Positions 1 to 12,100 of a DNA stretch of 64,000 nt are shown here, in pieces (position 1 is the first letter of the stretch; the number at the start of each line of letters is the position of its first letter). A program made the position numbers and the translations under genes. The notes beneath the pieces were generated by a model. That model was not told the DNA's origin. It saw nothing but the letters and a program-made list of their open reading frames with translations, and searched no databases. Origin of the DNA: Panopea generosa (taxonomy: Eukaryota; Mollusca; Bivalvia; Adapedonta; Hiatellidae); NCBI GenBank assembly GCA_029582155.1, contig CM055898.1:26729245-26793244 (forward strand), read 5' to 3'.

Positions 1-489
1 AATAAGTCAATGTATATTATCTGCAGTATTTGCAAAATATTTAATTATTTACTAAAATTATATTTCTCACTAGTGAAATACCTAATTTTTAACGAAATAA
101 ATGGAGTTTCATTATCAATTTGGAACACGGTGTTTTGGAACGACCTGCCAATTATGATTGAAGACTGGATGCTAGAACAGTAATAACCATGCCATTCTGA
201 ATATTTCTCTTGTAGTTTCTTTTGTTCTAAAGTTTCCAACAATGTCGAGTCCTCATTTATTTTATTAATGAAACTATTTTTTTTTAAAATAGAAATTGGA
301 AAAAAAATATTTGCGTTCCGACATGATAAATACCAAGGTCACGAAATAAAGTGAAATTTTGTCCACAGACGAATTTAAACTATTCTGTAATTTATCGTTC
401 TCGTGTGAATTATAGAGTAATTGCATGTGTAATAATAACTAACTTTACAGCGTTTGTATGGGCAGCTTTCTAAAATGTTTATTACCAAT
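1..489. other. AT-rich unique sequence, nothing recognised
   Basis: I see no gene, RNA or repeat here. It leads into the degenerate left edge of the minisatellite. A 65-codon open frame on the minus strand at 45-242 has no recognisable content. Confidence 0.5.
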
Positions 490-2710
490 TCAATACTGTG
501 TGCAGTGAATATAATATAAAATAATGACACCAACACAGTATGCTGTGTATATGATGTAAACTAAAGACAAAATCCTTTGTGTCTTGCATGATGAACGATT
601 ATAACATAAACACTAAATGCAGTGTAAAATTTAAAAAAAATGCTGACACAAAAAAAAATGTGCTGTGTACATAGTGTGAAATACAATGACACAAACACTG
701 TGTGTAGGGTATATAATGCAAAATGATACAAATGTTGTGTGTAGTAATCATAAGTAAATTGTGAAATAATGATACAAACACTGTGTATAGTCTGCACAAT
801 GCGAAATAGTAATACAAACATTTATGAAGTCTACTCAGTGCCAAATAATGATACAAACTCTGTCTGCAGTCTGCACAATGCGAAATAATGATACAAACAC
901 TGTGTGGAGTCAACATAAAAATGCAAACACGGTGTATAGTTTGCATAAAGCGATCTTATAATACAAACACTGTGTGAAATCTGCATAATGCGAAATAATG
1001 AAACAAACACTGTGTGCAGTTTGCAGAATGATACAAACACTGTGTGCAGTTTGCATAATGATACAGACACTGTATGTAGTTTGCATAATGCTAAATAATG
1101 ACACAAACACTGGATACAGTCTGCACTATGCGAAATAATGATACAAACACTGTGTGCAGTCTGCATAATGCTAGAATCATTGTGTGTAGTCTGCATAATG
1201 ATACAAACACTGTGTGCAGTATACACAATGTGAAATAATGGTACATACACTGTGTGTAGACTGCATAATGCATAACAATGATACAGACACTGTGTGCTAT
1301 CTGCATAATGCCAAATAATGATACGAACACTGGGTTGTAGCCTGCATAATGCCAAATAATGGTACATACACCGGTTGTAGTCTGCATAATGCCAAATAAT
1401 GATACAAACACTGTTTTCAATCTGCATAAAGCCAAATAATGATACAAACACTGTGTGCAATCTGCATAATGCCAAATAATGATACGAACACTGGGTTGTA
1501 GTCTGCATAATGCCAAATAATGGTACATACATCGGGTGTAGTCTGCATAATGCCAAATAATGATACGAACACTGGGTTGTAGTCTGCATAATGCCAAATA
1601 ATGATACGAACACTGGGTTGTAGTCTGCATAATGCCAAAGAATGGTACATACACCGGGTGTAGTCTGCATAATGCCAAATAATGATACAAACTCTGTTTT
1701 CAATCTGCATAAAGCCAAATAATGATACACACACTTGGTGTAGTCTGTATGATGCGAAATAATAAAAAAAAAACACTGTGTGCAGTATACACAATGTGAA
1801 ATAATGGTACATACACTGTGTGTAGACTGCATAATGCTTAACAATGATACAGACACTGTGTGCAATCTGTACAATGCCAAATAATGATACAAACACTGTG
1901 TGCAATCTGCAAAATGCCAAATGATGAAACAAACATTGTGTGCAGTCAGCATAATGCCAAATAATGATACAAACACTGTGTGCAATCTGCAAAATGCCAA
2001 ATGATGAAACAAACATTGTGTGCAGTCAGCATAATGCCAAATAATGATACAAACACTGTGTGCAGTTTGCAGAATGATACAAACTCTGTGTGCAGTCTAC
2101 ATAATGATACAAACACTTAGCAATCTGCACAATGCCAAATAATTATGCAAACACTCTGTACAGTCTGCACAATGCCAAATAATGATAAAAACACTTTGTA
2201 CAGTCAGCACGATGGCAAATAATGATACATACACTCTGTACAGACAGCACAATGCCAAATAAGGATACAAACACTGTTTGCAGTCAACATAATGTGAAAT
2301 AACGATACAAACACTCTGTGCAGTCCGCATAATGCGAAATAATGATGCAAACAATGTGTGTAGTCTACATTATACGAAACGATGACACAAACAATGCTAT
2401 CTTCCTAACTAAAAATAGAACTGGTCCAGTGAACATGACACATACACTGTGTGCAGTCTGCATAATGCAAAATGACGACACATACACTGTGTGCAGTCTG
2501 CATAATAGGAAATGACGACACATACACTTTGTGCAGTCTGCATAATGCGAAATGACGACAAATACACTGTGTGCAGTCTGCATATTAGGAAATGACGACA
2601 CATACACTTAGTGCAGTCTGCATAATGCAAAATGACGACACATACACTGTGTGCAATTTGCATAATGTGAAATAATGACAAAAAAACATAAACATTGTGT
2701 GTAGTGTGCA
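490..2710. repeat. ~40-bp minisatellite array, about 2.2 kb
   Basis: A unit of about 40 bp (variants of 41) is repeated throughout. Its recurring core reads like ACACTGTGTGCAGTCTGCAT followed by AATGCSAAATAATGATAC. The left edge (490-780) and right edge (2660-2710) are degenerate and the centre is the most homogeneous. Around 2398-2430 an unrelated stretch interrupts it, after which a sub-family with CGACACATACACTG runs to about 2660. Open frames of up to 393 codons on the minus strand (831-2012) are artefacts: 40 is not a multiple of three, so the translation cycles through all three frames every 120 bp and no protein unit is conserved. Each core carries a small dyad, ACTG-TGTG-CAGT. Confidence 0.95.
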
Positions 2711-3811
2711 TTGACTGATAAAAAGAAATTAGTCACTGTGTACCATGTATTTAATCTGTTATCACAGTTACACGTTAACTATCTACAATGATTTTTGTTT
2801 AAATGTAGATATACTATAACTACACACATCATTGCATGCATATAAACCAAAAAACTGATACTATTTACGAAGTATATGACGTGACTGTAATATTGATATA
2901 GCCACTGTCTATGAGGCAATTTTTCTGTAATAAAAGAAAATTACCGTGTATATTGTGTGTTTAGCATGGATAATGCATTGGTGTTTTGCATTTCTTGTAC
3001 TGTGAGGTCAGGTCAGTTTTTGTGGTATGTTCCATAAGATATTTGTTGCGGCCAAGTGGTGTCTAGACTGTGCATCAAAAACACAAGAAATGATGTCGTA
3101 AACTAATTAACGAAGACTGCTCACCAAATAACTATTGATATAGTTTGATATTACGTTCCAGCATATGTTTCCCAAAGCTAATATTTACATTTCCACGTGA
3201 CTCCTTCTTTGGACAAATATAGAATGTATTGTTTTATATCCTATGATCCTTAACGCATACGCCTGCACTTTTCTTTTTTCTTGCTTCGGCACTGGATACT
3301 TTCCAAGATACTGAAATCTATACCAGTCGAGGACAACGTCCGATACAAGTCGTTTGTATACCCAACGAAAAATGGCCCACAATTCAAAGCATTTAGAATG
3401 ATAACATTTATATAATAATAAATAAATTCACTCTACCGTTGCAAGATAAACTTTTTTAAATAATGGTAAAGGCGCTTCGCCAAATCGAATGTCATGTGAC
3501 GAACCCTTGCGGGGACTATAGTTCCGTTTGTACAGTCTAGAGATATTAGGTTACTATATAATTATAATGATGTCATCAATAATCGAATATGAAATCAACA
3601 CGAAGTAGTCCAATAAGACCTCTGGCGTGGTTTCTGCTCCATTAATCAACATAAAGATGTGCCTGTAACTCGTTTTTCCTGCGTAAAAGTGCTAGATACA
3701 TAAAGAACATCGGAATATGTTGATACCGACTAATACATATATGGAACACACTTTTTGTTTTGAATAACTGCATGATATATAAAAGAAAAGTCACTTGCAT
3801 AGTTTACGATC
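2711..3811. other. No supported gene; one coding-looking minus-strand frame
   Basis: The stretch is mostly plain AT-rich sequence. The only item of note is an open minus-strand frame at 3185-3382 (65 codons from a TTG; open a little further upstream). It is rich in basic and aromatic residues, but I recognise no family, see no clear splice sites or good start, and treat it as unproven. Confidence 0.35.
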
Positions 3812-4016
3812 ATTTATATCATGTCATGTTATACGTTCATACATATCTTGATTATTTAATGAATAAAACTCATTCCTTGCATATACCAATTCACCTAGTC
3901 TGAGTTTTCTAAGCATGTGTTCACTCACTTTTATTTATATCATGGTATGTTTTACGTTCATACATATCTTGATTATTCAATGAATAAAACTTATTCCATG
4001 CATAAAACCAATTCAC
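3812..4016. repeat. 121-bp-spaced direct duplication (two copies)
   Basis: About 85 bp beginning TTTATATCATG and ending CCAATTCAC occurs at 3812-3896 and again at 3933-4016, with only a few mismatches. The copies are offset by 121 bp and separated by a short unrelated spacer. This is a recent local duplication. The stretch 4017-4553 shows nothing else I can name. Confidence 0.85.
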
Positions 4017-4554
4017 AGCGTTTTCAAGCATGTGGGGAACGGTCTTCGATAAGCGTATTCGAAAAACAACGCCGATCAGGGTTGAAACTTAATTTGACGA
4101 CCCCTGGAGTTTCCACTGACGACCGTTGTCTTGTAACGCCCTATTGTGGTGGCGCCAATGAATAACAGGCGTAAATGTCTTCATGTTTTTACTCTTACCT
4201 AGTTAATTGACTGTTATACGGATAGCGATCAGGACGATCAATGGAAATCACGTGATATTTACATCTTCCAGAACTCGCCATCCTATATAATAACATACTC
4301 CTAAAATAAGATAATCTTTTATCCAGCTTAATATACTGGTTTCTCTTTCATTGGCATGTTATAAAACTGAAATCCCATTAGTGTAATAATGGTTTCTCCG
4401 CCTGCATCGGTTATTCGATCAAGTTTAAAGTCTTACATAAGGCAAAAGGTGCTATTATGTTGTAAGTCTAGCAATTATTTATGAAAGTTTTTTTTTCATG
4501 CGAATATTAAAAGGAAAAGTATGTGTAAAACTATTTAAAACATGTCTTACTTAT

Positions 4555-4760
4555 GCTTAATTAAGTTATATTTAATGCAGATGTTTGGACATGGGATTTT
4601 TTTATCGGACATTTCATTTATTTAATTATTTATGCAACATGTGTCATCGTGTTTTGTTTTGTTTTTTTTTAAAAATGTTTGTTAATGCTTAATTGAGTTA
4701 TATTTAATGAAGATGTGTGAATATAGATATATTTTTATTTGACATCTCATTAATTCCATT
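4555..4760. repeat. Diverged direct repeat, offset 132 bp
   Basis: GCTTAATTAAGTTATATTTA at 4555 recurs as GCTTAATTGAGTTATATTTA at 4687, and similarity continues for about 70 bp in each copy. It is older than the 3812 duplication, judging by its divergence. From 4761 to 5427 I see nothing. Confidence 0.65.
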
Positions 4761-5427
4761 ACATCTGTACCTTTCTTCTTGTTATTGTTATATACTTATC
4801 ACAATAAGTTTGTTATTTAATTGATGCCTAGATTAATCTGAGATACGTGTATGACACGTCCTTAAGTATGACACTAAGCATGATTATGCATAACGTTATA
4901 CAAGCTATGGTCACTATTTTCTTTGTCACGCCATCATTAATTCAGTTGATCTTTTAATTGGGACTTGTTCAATATTTTATAGTGTGGAAATAATTTAGAA
5001 AGTTATAAAAGCAAATTCTGCATTCAAATGTCTTCAATTTATGTTACAACGATGGCATGTTTATACAAGGCGTAACGATATTTATTTAACTCTCATTTCT
5101 GTCTCAGAATACCAATCTTTAAGTTGATTTAATAATAACTGAAATATTTGAAATTATTCAAACACTAATTACCTTAAATATAACTTTATGAACTTGATAA
5201 AATTATATTATATTTTTCAATTTATCATATTAACAATAAGTGTATGAATATGTTCTCCGCCTGGTATTTCCAGCTTGATTTATTTCGGAATTTTAATTTG
5301 TTTCTATCTATACAGCAAATTTAAGTTTCGTTAAGCCAGGATGCTTTCTATTACTACGCACATACCGAAAACAGTAGGTCAGACTGGAAGAGCTTGCGTG
5401 GAAACGCTGTTGATAACAAAACGGTTA

Positions 5428-5720
5428 AAATAGCAGCCGAACATCTTGATTACCGCCTTATATCATAACCGACACACTGGTACATGCATAACCAGTCTGT
5501 AGAACGGACCCAGCTCTCCTAATTGGGTCCGTTAAATAGTAATGTTTGGAAAACCACATTTGAGCACGTTGATTGGTAAGTTACTTCAACAGAAAGTTTG
5601 AATGACGTCACAGTTTAATAAGCGTTCAATTGCTATGAATTTCGGTACATGCATATAATTCACATCCTGCTTTTTTATTGGGGGTTGATAGACCTAATCC
5701 GGGAGATATCAGGTTCTGGG
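5428..5720 (+). repeat. Dispersed repeat family R1, copy 1
   Basis: Shared blocks, in the same order, with 34460-34735: AATAGCAGC, AGTCTGTA, GTCCRTTAAATAG, GAGCACGTTGATTGG versus CAGCACGTTGATTGG, a GACGTCACAGTTTA versus GACATTACAGTTTA block, and a final CAGGTTCTGG. The two copies are clearly homologous but diverged, so this is an interspersed element fragment of unknown class. A 72-codon open frame starting at 5649 lies partly on it and has no recognisable content. Confidence 0.75.
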
Positions 5721-6640
5721 AAAGACTTATGTATAACAGACGCTGTGAAACATCAGAGTATTTATATATTGAGCCAACTTTGGGACAACTTAGCCACAGC
5801 TCATATTATATATATATTAATGACTGGCATTGAGTGTATTTGTATCGGTCCAATCTTTCTCCAATAACATATGACTCTCGTTTAAATGCTAAACTTGGAC
5901 ATGTGTCCCTATAATTATTTTTAAACTGCCGTCAATGTCAGTGTTTGAAGCAATAATTCTTTGCTTAAAGTCTGAAAAGACATTTTAGTAAACCCTATGG
6001 CTTTATTGTTTATACCGATCGATAGTCCACTGAAGCTATTTCAAAATATTAACAATAAATGATAATAATAACAATAATGATAATAATCAATTAATTGATT
6101 AATTGCTGAATTATCTCTTTGTACAGGTTTAATATTATATGAGAATACGTGATGCATAAGACAAATAAAAGATGATACATGTATGTGATATCACATTTCA
6201 GTTGCTTAGTAAATCCACTTTACATAATTTTCAAAATCCTTGTGACTTTTTTGTCAATAACTATTAATATCCATACAACTCCACTATCAACACTTGCTAA
6301 AGAGACGCCAATGATAACTGATGATTCTTCTCATTTCAACAACCTGCTCGATGTTCATTTATTCATCCTGTAATAGATGTAACAGGGTCGGGATGGGACA
6401 TCCATCAATACACCTTACAATATCTACATATAGTTCATGTATGAAAATATTCACTTTGTATATGTAGTATAGTATACTTCACTGATGCTACTGCCTGGTT
6501 TATGCATACATGTATCCGGAACTGTTATGTCCATGTTCTAGCAAATACGCAAAATAAACTTATTTATTTTACCTCGATTGAGAAACAGGTATTTACAATA
6601 TAAAACACATCATGCTCGAAGTATTCCTGTGTTGAATCAT
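5721..6640. other. Nothing recognised; short A/T-rich low-complexity patch
   Basis: There is no gene signal. Around 6050-6105 a run of ATAATAATAAC-type low complexity is followed by AATTAATTGATTAATTG. The rest is plain AT-rich sequence. Confidence 0.5.
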
Positions 6641-6643
6641 TAC

Positions 6644-6896
6644 TTACCGTCTTCCCTAGGTTAGTGGTTAAGGCGTCCTTAAGGTTCGAATCCCATTGGA
6701 AGCACTTGGATTTTTTCTGATGCGGCCGGTTGCTCACCCAGTAGCTAGTTAAATTGAGGGGTACCGAATGTCTAACAGCCTGACGCCTTGAAATGGTTGC
6801 TTTCAGGAAGTAACTGTGTATAGCATAAAAGGTGTCTCATAAGCCCAGTGTGGCTGGCCCTTTCATTAGGGGTGACACTATAATAAACAAACACTT
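6644..6896 (+). mobile_element. tRNA-headed SINE, family F
   Basis: The head reads TAGTGGTTAAGGCG (an A-box-like D-arm) and, close after it, GGTTCGAATCCC (a clean B box), so the tRNA part is internally shortened. A body of about 190 bp follows, including GCCCAGTGTGGCTGG and GGGGTGACACTATAATAAAC, and ends in an A-rich tail. This is an RNA polymerase III-type SINE, not a tRNA gene. No other copy is in the window. Confidence 0.8.
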
Positions 6897-6904
6897 TTAC
6901 TTTA

Positions 6905-7022
6905 CATTAACATTTATTTTGTTTGTGCTCAAAAACACAATATATAGCTGTAGCGGATAATCGAACCTAGGACTTTCCTATCCTGGGTCAAATCGTCTAC
7001 CACTAGACCACGTTATCCACAT
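6905..7022 (-). mobile_element. tRNA-headed SINE, family A, truncated
   Basis: On the minus strand the head has an exact A box (TGGTCTAGTGG) and a near-perfect B box (GGTTCGATT). The first and last seven bases of the tRNA-like part still pair (GTGGATA with TATCCGC). It abuts the 3' tail of the family F SINE, so one probably inserted into the other's A-rich tail. The body is shortened to TAGCT...GTGTTTTTGAGCAC. It could be mistaken for a tRNA gene, but the D-arm spacing and the SINE body argue against that. Confidence 0.75.
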
Positions 7023-8420
7023 GCGCATATCGTGTCAAAACAATAACGGGAAATAGTATTTGTACCTACATCCAATTATTTGGATACCAAATGTGAATTA
7101 CATTTCATAGTCTATTTTATAAACAGGTTGACTAAACTGTTTGTAAATGGCAAAAACAATGGCATTGACAGACTTCAAACATGATGGGTTGGCTTACTAT
7201 AAATTATAAAGTGCAACCAAGTGTGACAGTGTGCACCTCATAAATGAACAAATATGATGCCAACCGTTTAAATTTACTTTAAAACATTCGATACATCTTT
7301 GTGTTGTTTTGGCAAATTTGTCTTGGAAAAAAACCGAAATATGTTTTTTTTTAAATATATCGTCTCAAATTCATTTAATTGATAGTTTCTTATGTTTAAA
7401 CATAACAATTTTATACACTCTTGCTTTCGAACAAACAAGAGCACGCTTTTATATCTATATCTATAAGGGGTCCATTGTGGATACTTTTGCAAATACTCCC
7501 TGAAGATCAGCCGCCTAAATGTTGATAAACATTGTGCTGAAATAGTTCTTCTTCATAGACACATATACATAAACTCGTAAAATAGATTTGCAATACACGT
7601 AACCGATCTTAACTCCTCCATTTAGGTCCATATATTACTTTAAATGACTTTTCCTTTATTAATAATTAATGGATATCTTTTCGAATCTGATCGAAAGAGT
7701 GTGATTTACAACAGTTAGACACCAATGGCGACACTTAACGTTGACGCGGTATGGATATATAATTACATTTGTATATATTATAGAAACACTGCTCACAAAT
7801 AACTACCAACCAGTAATGCAGTCCAATTCGCTAAATATACACATTTTAATTTAAATATATAAAACCTTTGCTAACGTCACGTTATTGTATCGTTATTTTA
7901 TCGTATTAAAACTCTATTTATAACAATGTTAACAATACAAAACAGCTAAATGACGTTGACGTTGTCATTATTGTAGTGTAAAGTAACACACCACCGAAAG
8001 GACCTTGTGTAAATAATTCATATAGCTCTTATTATTGTAGTCATCAACATATATAGCAAACCCGTTAATACGGAATTAAGTGAATAGATATAAAAAGAAA
8101 TATTCTGTGTCTTTCTGAAAAAAGAAGACAATTTGACCAAATAACCAACTACATGTAGCATACACGGGATTTCAACTGAAGGTACACCATATGTCAATTG
8201 ATTATAGTTTTAAACGTATAATATAACGTATTTTTAGTGGAGTGACAGAGATGTGATGCGAGTAAAAGAATTGTATATTATACGTAGCACTAGTTCTACC
8301 CAGCTAGACAGTCACTGAGGCTAGTATAAGAAATTGTCCCCAATTGCAGAAAAATATGTACAAACATCAATATAACAATCTATCCATAATCAGTTCGACT
8401 TAGATTTTTAATTTATATTA
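7023..8420. other. Nothing recognised
   Basis: This stretch is AT-rich with no gene, RNA or repeat that I can support. Overlapping open frames on both strands at 7274-7503 are short and featureless. Confidence 0.5.
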
Positions 8421-8424
8421 TGTT

Positions 8425-9140
8425 AACTTTTAAGCTCGCCGGGACGAAGTCCAAAGAGAGCTATTGCCATGACCTCGGCACCGCCGTCGTCTGTAGACAC
8501 CAAGGTTAAACTTTTGCGCTTAAGTTTAAAATATATATGCAACCACTCATTGGATGTAAATGAATTTTCGCATGTGTGTTGACCATCATCAATGGAACAC
8601 ACACAGATAAGAACCATAACTCTGGATTGCATTTTGACACAGTTATGGATCTTCTTGGACTTAAACACCCAGGTTAAACTTTTGCATTTAGTTGCGTTTA
8701 AGTTTAAAATATATTTGCAACCACTCATTGGATGTGAATGAAACTTTGCATGTGTGTTCACCATCATTAATGAAGCACACAGAGATAAAACAAAACATAA
8801 CTTGGGGTTGCATTTTGGCACAGTTATGGCCCTTTTACGACTTAATTTTTCAGGTTAAGTCTTTTATCAGGTAAAATATCTATGCAACCACTCATTGGAT
8901 ATGAATGAAACTTCGCATTGTGTGCACCATCATCAATGGAAAATACAGAGACAAGAGCCATAACTCGGGGTTGCATTTTGGCAAAGTTATGACCCTTTTG
9001 GAATTAATGTTTTATCTGCAGACACCCAGGTTATACTTTTGCGTTTAGTTGTGGTGTTTGCCTCCAATCTCAATCTTTGCATGGGTGGTGAGTTTTATCC
9101 AATCGGCGAACTTTGTTGTCTTCTGACAACTCTTGTTATG
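8425..9140 (+). mobile_element. Pearl/HINE-like element with tandem core repeats
   Basis: The core has three tandem copies of a ~170-bp unit: GCAACCACTCATTGGAT starts at about 8538, 8717 and 8883. Each copy then has GCATGTGTGTTCACCATCAT, a CACACAGAGA-like block, CATAACT and GTTGCATTTTGGCACAGTTA. Before the core lies a left segment rich in GC (AAGCTCGCCGGGACGAAG). After it lies a right segment ending in a perfect small hairpin, GTTGTC-TTCT-GACAAC, then TCTTGTTATG. Unique ends around a ~160-170-bp tandem core and a subterminal hairpin are the known build of pearl/DINE-1-type nonautonomous Helentron elements of bivalves. The class assignment is inference; the repeat structure is seen directly. 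Open frames at 8423-8874 are by-products of the repeat. Confidence 0.75.
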
Positions 9141-12100
9141 AAATCAAACACTGTAAATGATGTATATCTTAAACACGGACGCTGAAGGACGGATTAGAGA
9201 TCACACATGATACCACGTGACAAAAATAACTTCAATGAATAGGTGAAGTGTTTAACGAACTTGAAAAGTTTAAGGCCCATAATGGTATAATTGACAATGG
9301 TTGGTCGAAAATTACTGAATACTCAGAAGGTTGGCATCTTAAACAAAAAAGAATCACACACGCTTTCAGCGGTTTCTACGTACGATTTGAAGTTTTCATT
9401 TTATTAAAACTTTACTTGATAAATAATTACTATCATTTAAAGTTAAATTATAGTTTTGCTGCTAGGTATTCCGAAGATTCTTCATTTATGGTATCTAATC
9501 ACAATGTCATGTCAATGTAATGAATCTTAAAACCGGTTCCATTCCATGTTAAATAAATGACATTAATTTTCATTATAGATAAGATTAATTCTATCTTTCC
9601 AAGGCTTTAGTTAAATTACTGTAATAGCTTATTTATAATACGTTTCATAAATTTTTGTATCGAATAAGAAATTACAACTAGCATTCGCTGTCAAACTCGC
9701 AAAAACTAAAGTCACCAATTATCTAGGCCTAATTACTTAAGTTACGTTGATTTATTTTACCATGTTCCATAGCAACCTTACAACCGTTTTAAACTTATTT
9801 CGTAGACACAGTGTAGGTTTTTGCCAACAGAATTTGCCAATTTGTCATTTTCTAAATACATAGTAAAGACGGTGTAGTGATTTATTTTACCTAAAAAATG
9901 CAGATATATCATCGCATCAGCTTATCTTTAACAAGAATTTTCACTTTTGTTCAAGAAGACCTAAATGATTGGGCAATCAATTCTTGTAAAACAACACTAA
10001 ATGACAGTGGTGAAGTAAGGGTAATCCATTATAAGACCGGTAAACTCACCGTAAAACTCTCTTGTTAGAAGCGAAAACGTCATAACATTGCCAATACAAG
10101 GTACGTTTATTCCTCTGATAGACCGTTTCGCGGAAGCACAGTCATGAGATGCTACTATTATGCCAAAGGGTCGTTCGGTACTATTTCGTTGTAATTTTTC
10201 ATCTTATAATGTTTATTTCAACAATATAAATTTGATGAATAACATATAAAATGCACTGTTATGACTTAGACGAATAATAATCTTATATGGTGTAGAATCG
10301 TCATAATTTAGGGCTACAGTATTGATCCAAGACTATTGTAAACGTAGTTGCATAGTTGCAAGAAATGTACTCATTGTCGATATTTTTTATCATCATGCTT
10401 GTTTCTATCAATAAGTATAATAATTGTCTTTGAAAAAAAATGTTTATATTTGAATTTTAAAATTTTGAGATTACCTATTCCCGAAATAGATGGCTTTAGA
10501 CCCTAAATGTGAGTGTTCTCCAATCAATCATTTATAAAACAATTGAATACTTGTGGCCATGCGTTGATAGACGTCACCTGATGTTATCACGCAATAAGTG
10601 CACTGTAACTACACTACGGTAACGTGACCGACAAATAAAGATATGAAATAAAGATAAATGCTTAATTGTACACCAAATTTGGAGAAAATTGGACACTTCA
10701 TTTCTAATAGGAGACGAAAGATTCAAAGAAGACTGTCACCAAAACAATATGAAATTAATCAATAACGAGACAACCATACTACTTAAAATACAAACATACT
10801 GATGAAATGAGACCAGGAGTTGAATCTTTGCTTAAAAAACGTCAAACGTGATTTAGGAACGTGTTGTTCCGGCTATGAATAGAATCACTGTCGATCTCTG
10901 CAGAGGGGCTGACTCTTCCAAATGGGTGTCATGTTCATTTTATCATTTGTTGTTATGTTCACTATTGTGGTTGTTAAATTACCAACTCCAGGGAGCCATA
11001 TGATGATGGTAAGAATAGGGTCACTGTGGCTCATGCATGTCGTAGAAAGCGACAATTTGAGTAGTATGATATACAATTTGCTGAAACTCTGCAGTTCTGC
11101 AGGTATCGAGATTCTTGGCTCATTCTGCATACTCAATTGTTGATGTATTGTTTTAATCTATATGTTAATTTGTTGGTTGTGTACATGTAGAGTGAACCTG
11201 GAATCTCCATTCATGTTGGCGTCGAATAACTTATAATATGTTGGTACGCCGTAAAACCCTATTTATTTATGCGTTGTGAAAAATATGCGAATGCCAAGAC
11301 TGATCATTTTTTATACTTAACTGCCAACAAAATAAATGTAAAGGTTATAAATAGCAGCACATGCATTTATTTCTTAATAACAAAATGGTGCTGTTACTTT
11401 CATTAATATTTGGCATGCGTTTTGTTTTTATTACGTCTGGATCTCTTTTGTGATACCAAATACTTTGGTGGTTGTTCTACAAATTTTCAATTTGTGAGAC
11501 GACGTTAAACGTACGGAACATTACCAAAAAAGCAACAAAGTGTCAGTATAATGTGACAGGTGTGTACATGTAACAATATATGAAGCACGTGACCTCATTA
11601 TAGTAACACTCTTTGTGAACGTTTTGCCAAGGAGATATGAATGGTATGTACCAGAAAAAAGGGAAAGGGATGTCGTTCATAGTAGCTTAATGTCCATAGT
11701 ATTGCTGTTTATTTGCGTTTGGCTAGAAGTTTGATGCAAATGTGTTTATCATAAGAAAATAGTTATTAAGGATTTTCTGTTAACAATAATTACAATACAT
11801 TGGACAAATCGGTCCTATGTGCAACTTGCTTTGACAGTCACTGTTTGTTTTAACATTATTTATTCAATTTATTTTTTCATACTCAAACATTAAAATAAAT
11901 TCAATAATGGATTATGATGGACGATATAATTTCAAAAAGTTCTTCACTCCACTGTTTGTGATGTTCCAATGCTGAGTGGTTTACAAGTTTAGGACTACAA
12001 ATATATGTATTAAATAGAGAGGAAGAAAGAACAAAACTAAATTATTAAAATATATACAATATGTATCCGGTAATTAAAATAACTATTCAAAGTATTTAAC

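Noticed and set aside
831..2012. 393-codon minus-strand open frame
   Set aside because: It lies wholly in the 40-bp minisatellite. The translation cycles through frames every 120 bp and is open only because the unit lacks stops.
1091..2016. Other long minus-strand frames in the same array (199 codons twice)
   Set aside because: Same repeat artefact.
6940..7020. Functional tRNA gene
   Set aside because: A and B boxes and acceptor pairing are present, but D-arm spacing is wrong and the flanking SINE body identifies it as family A.
8423..8874. 132-codon minus frame and 60-codon plus frame
   Set aside because: Both fall on the tandem core of the pearl-like element and are not kept in all core copies.
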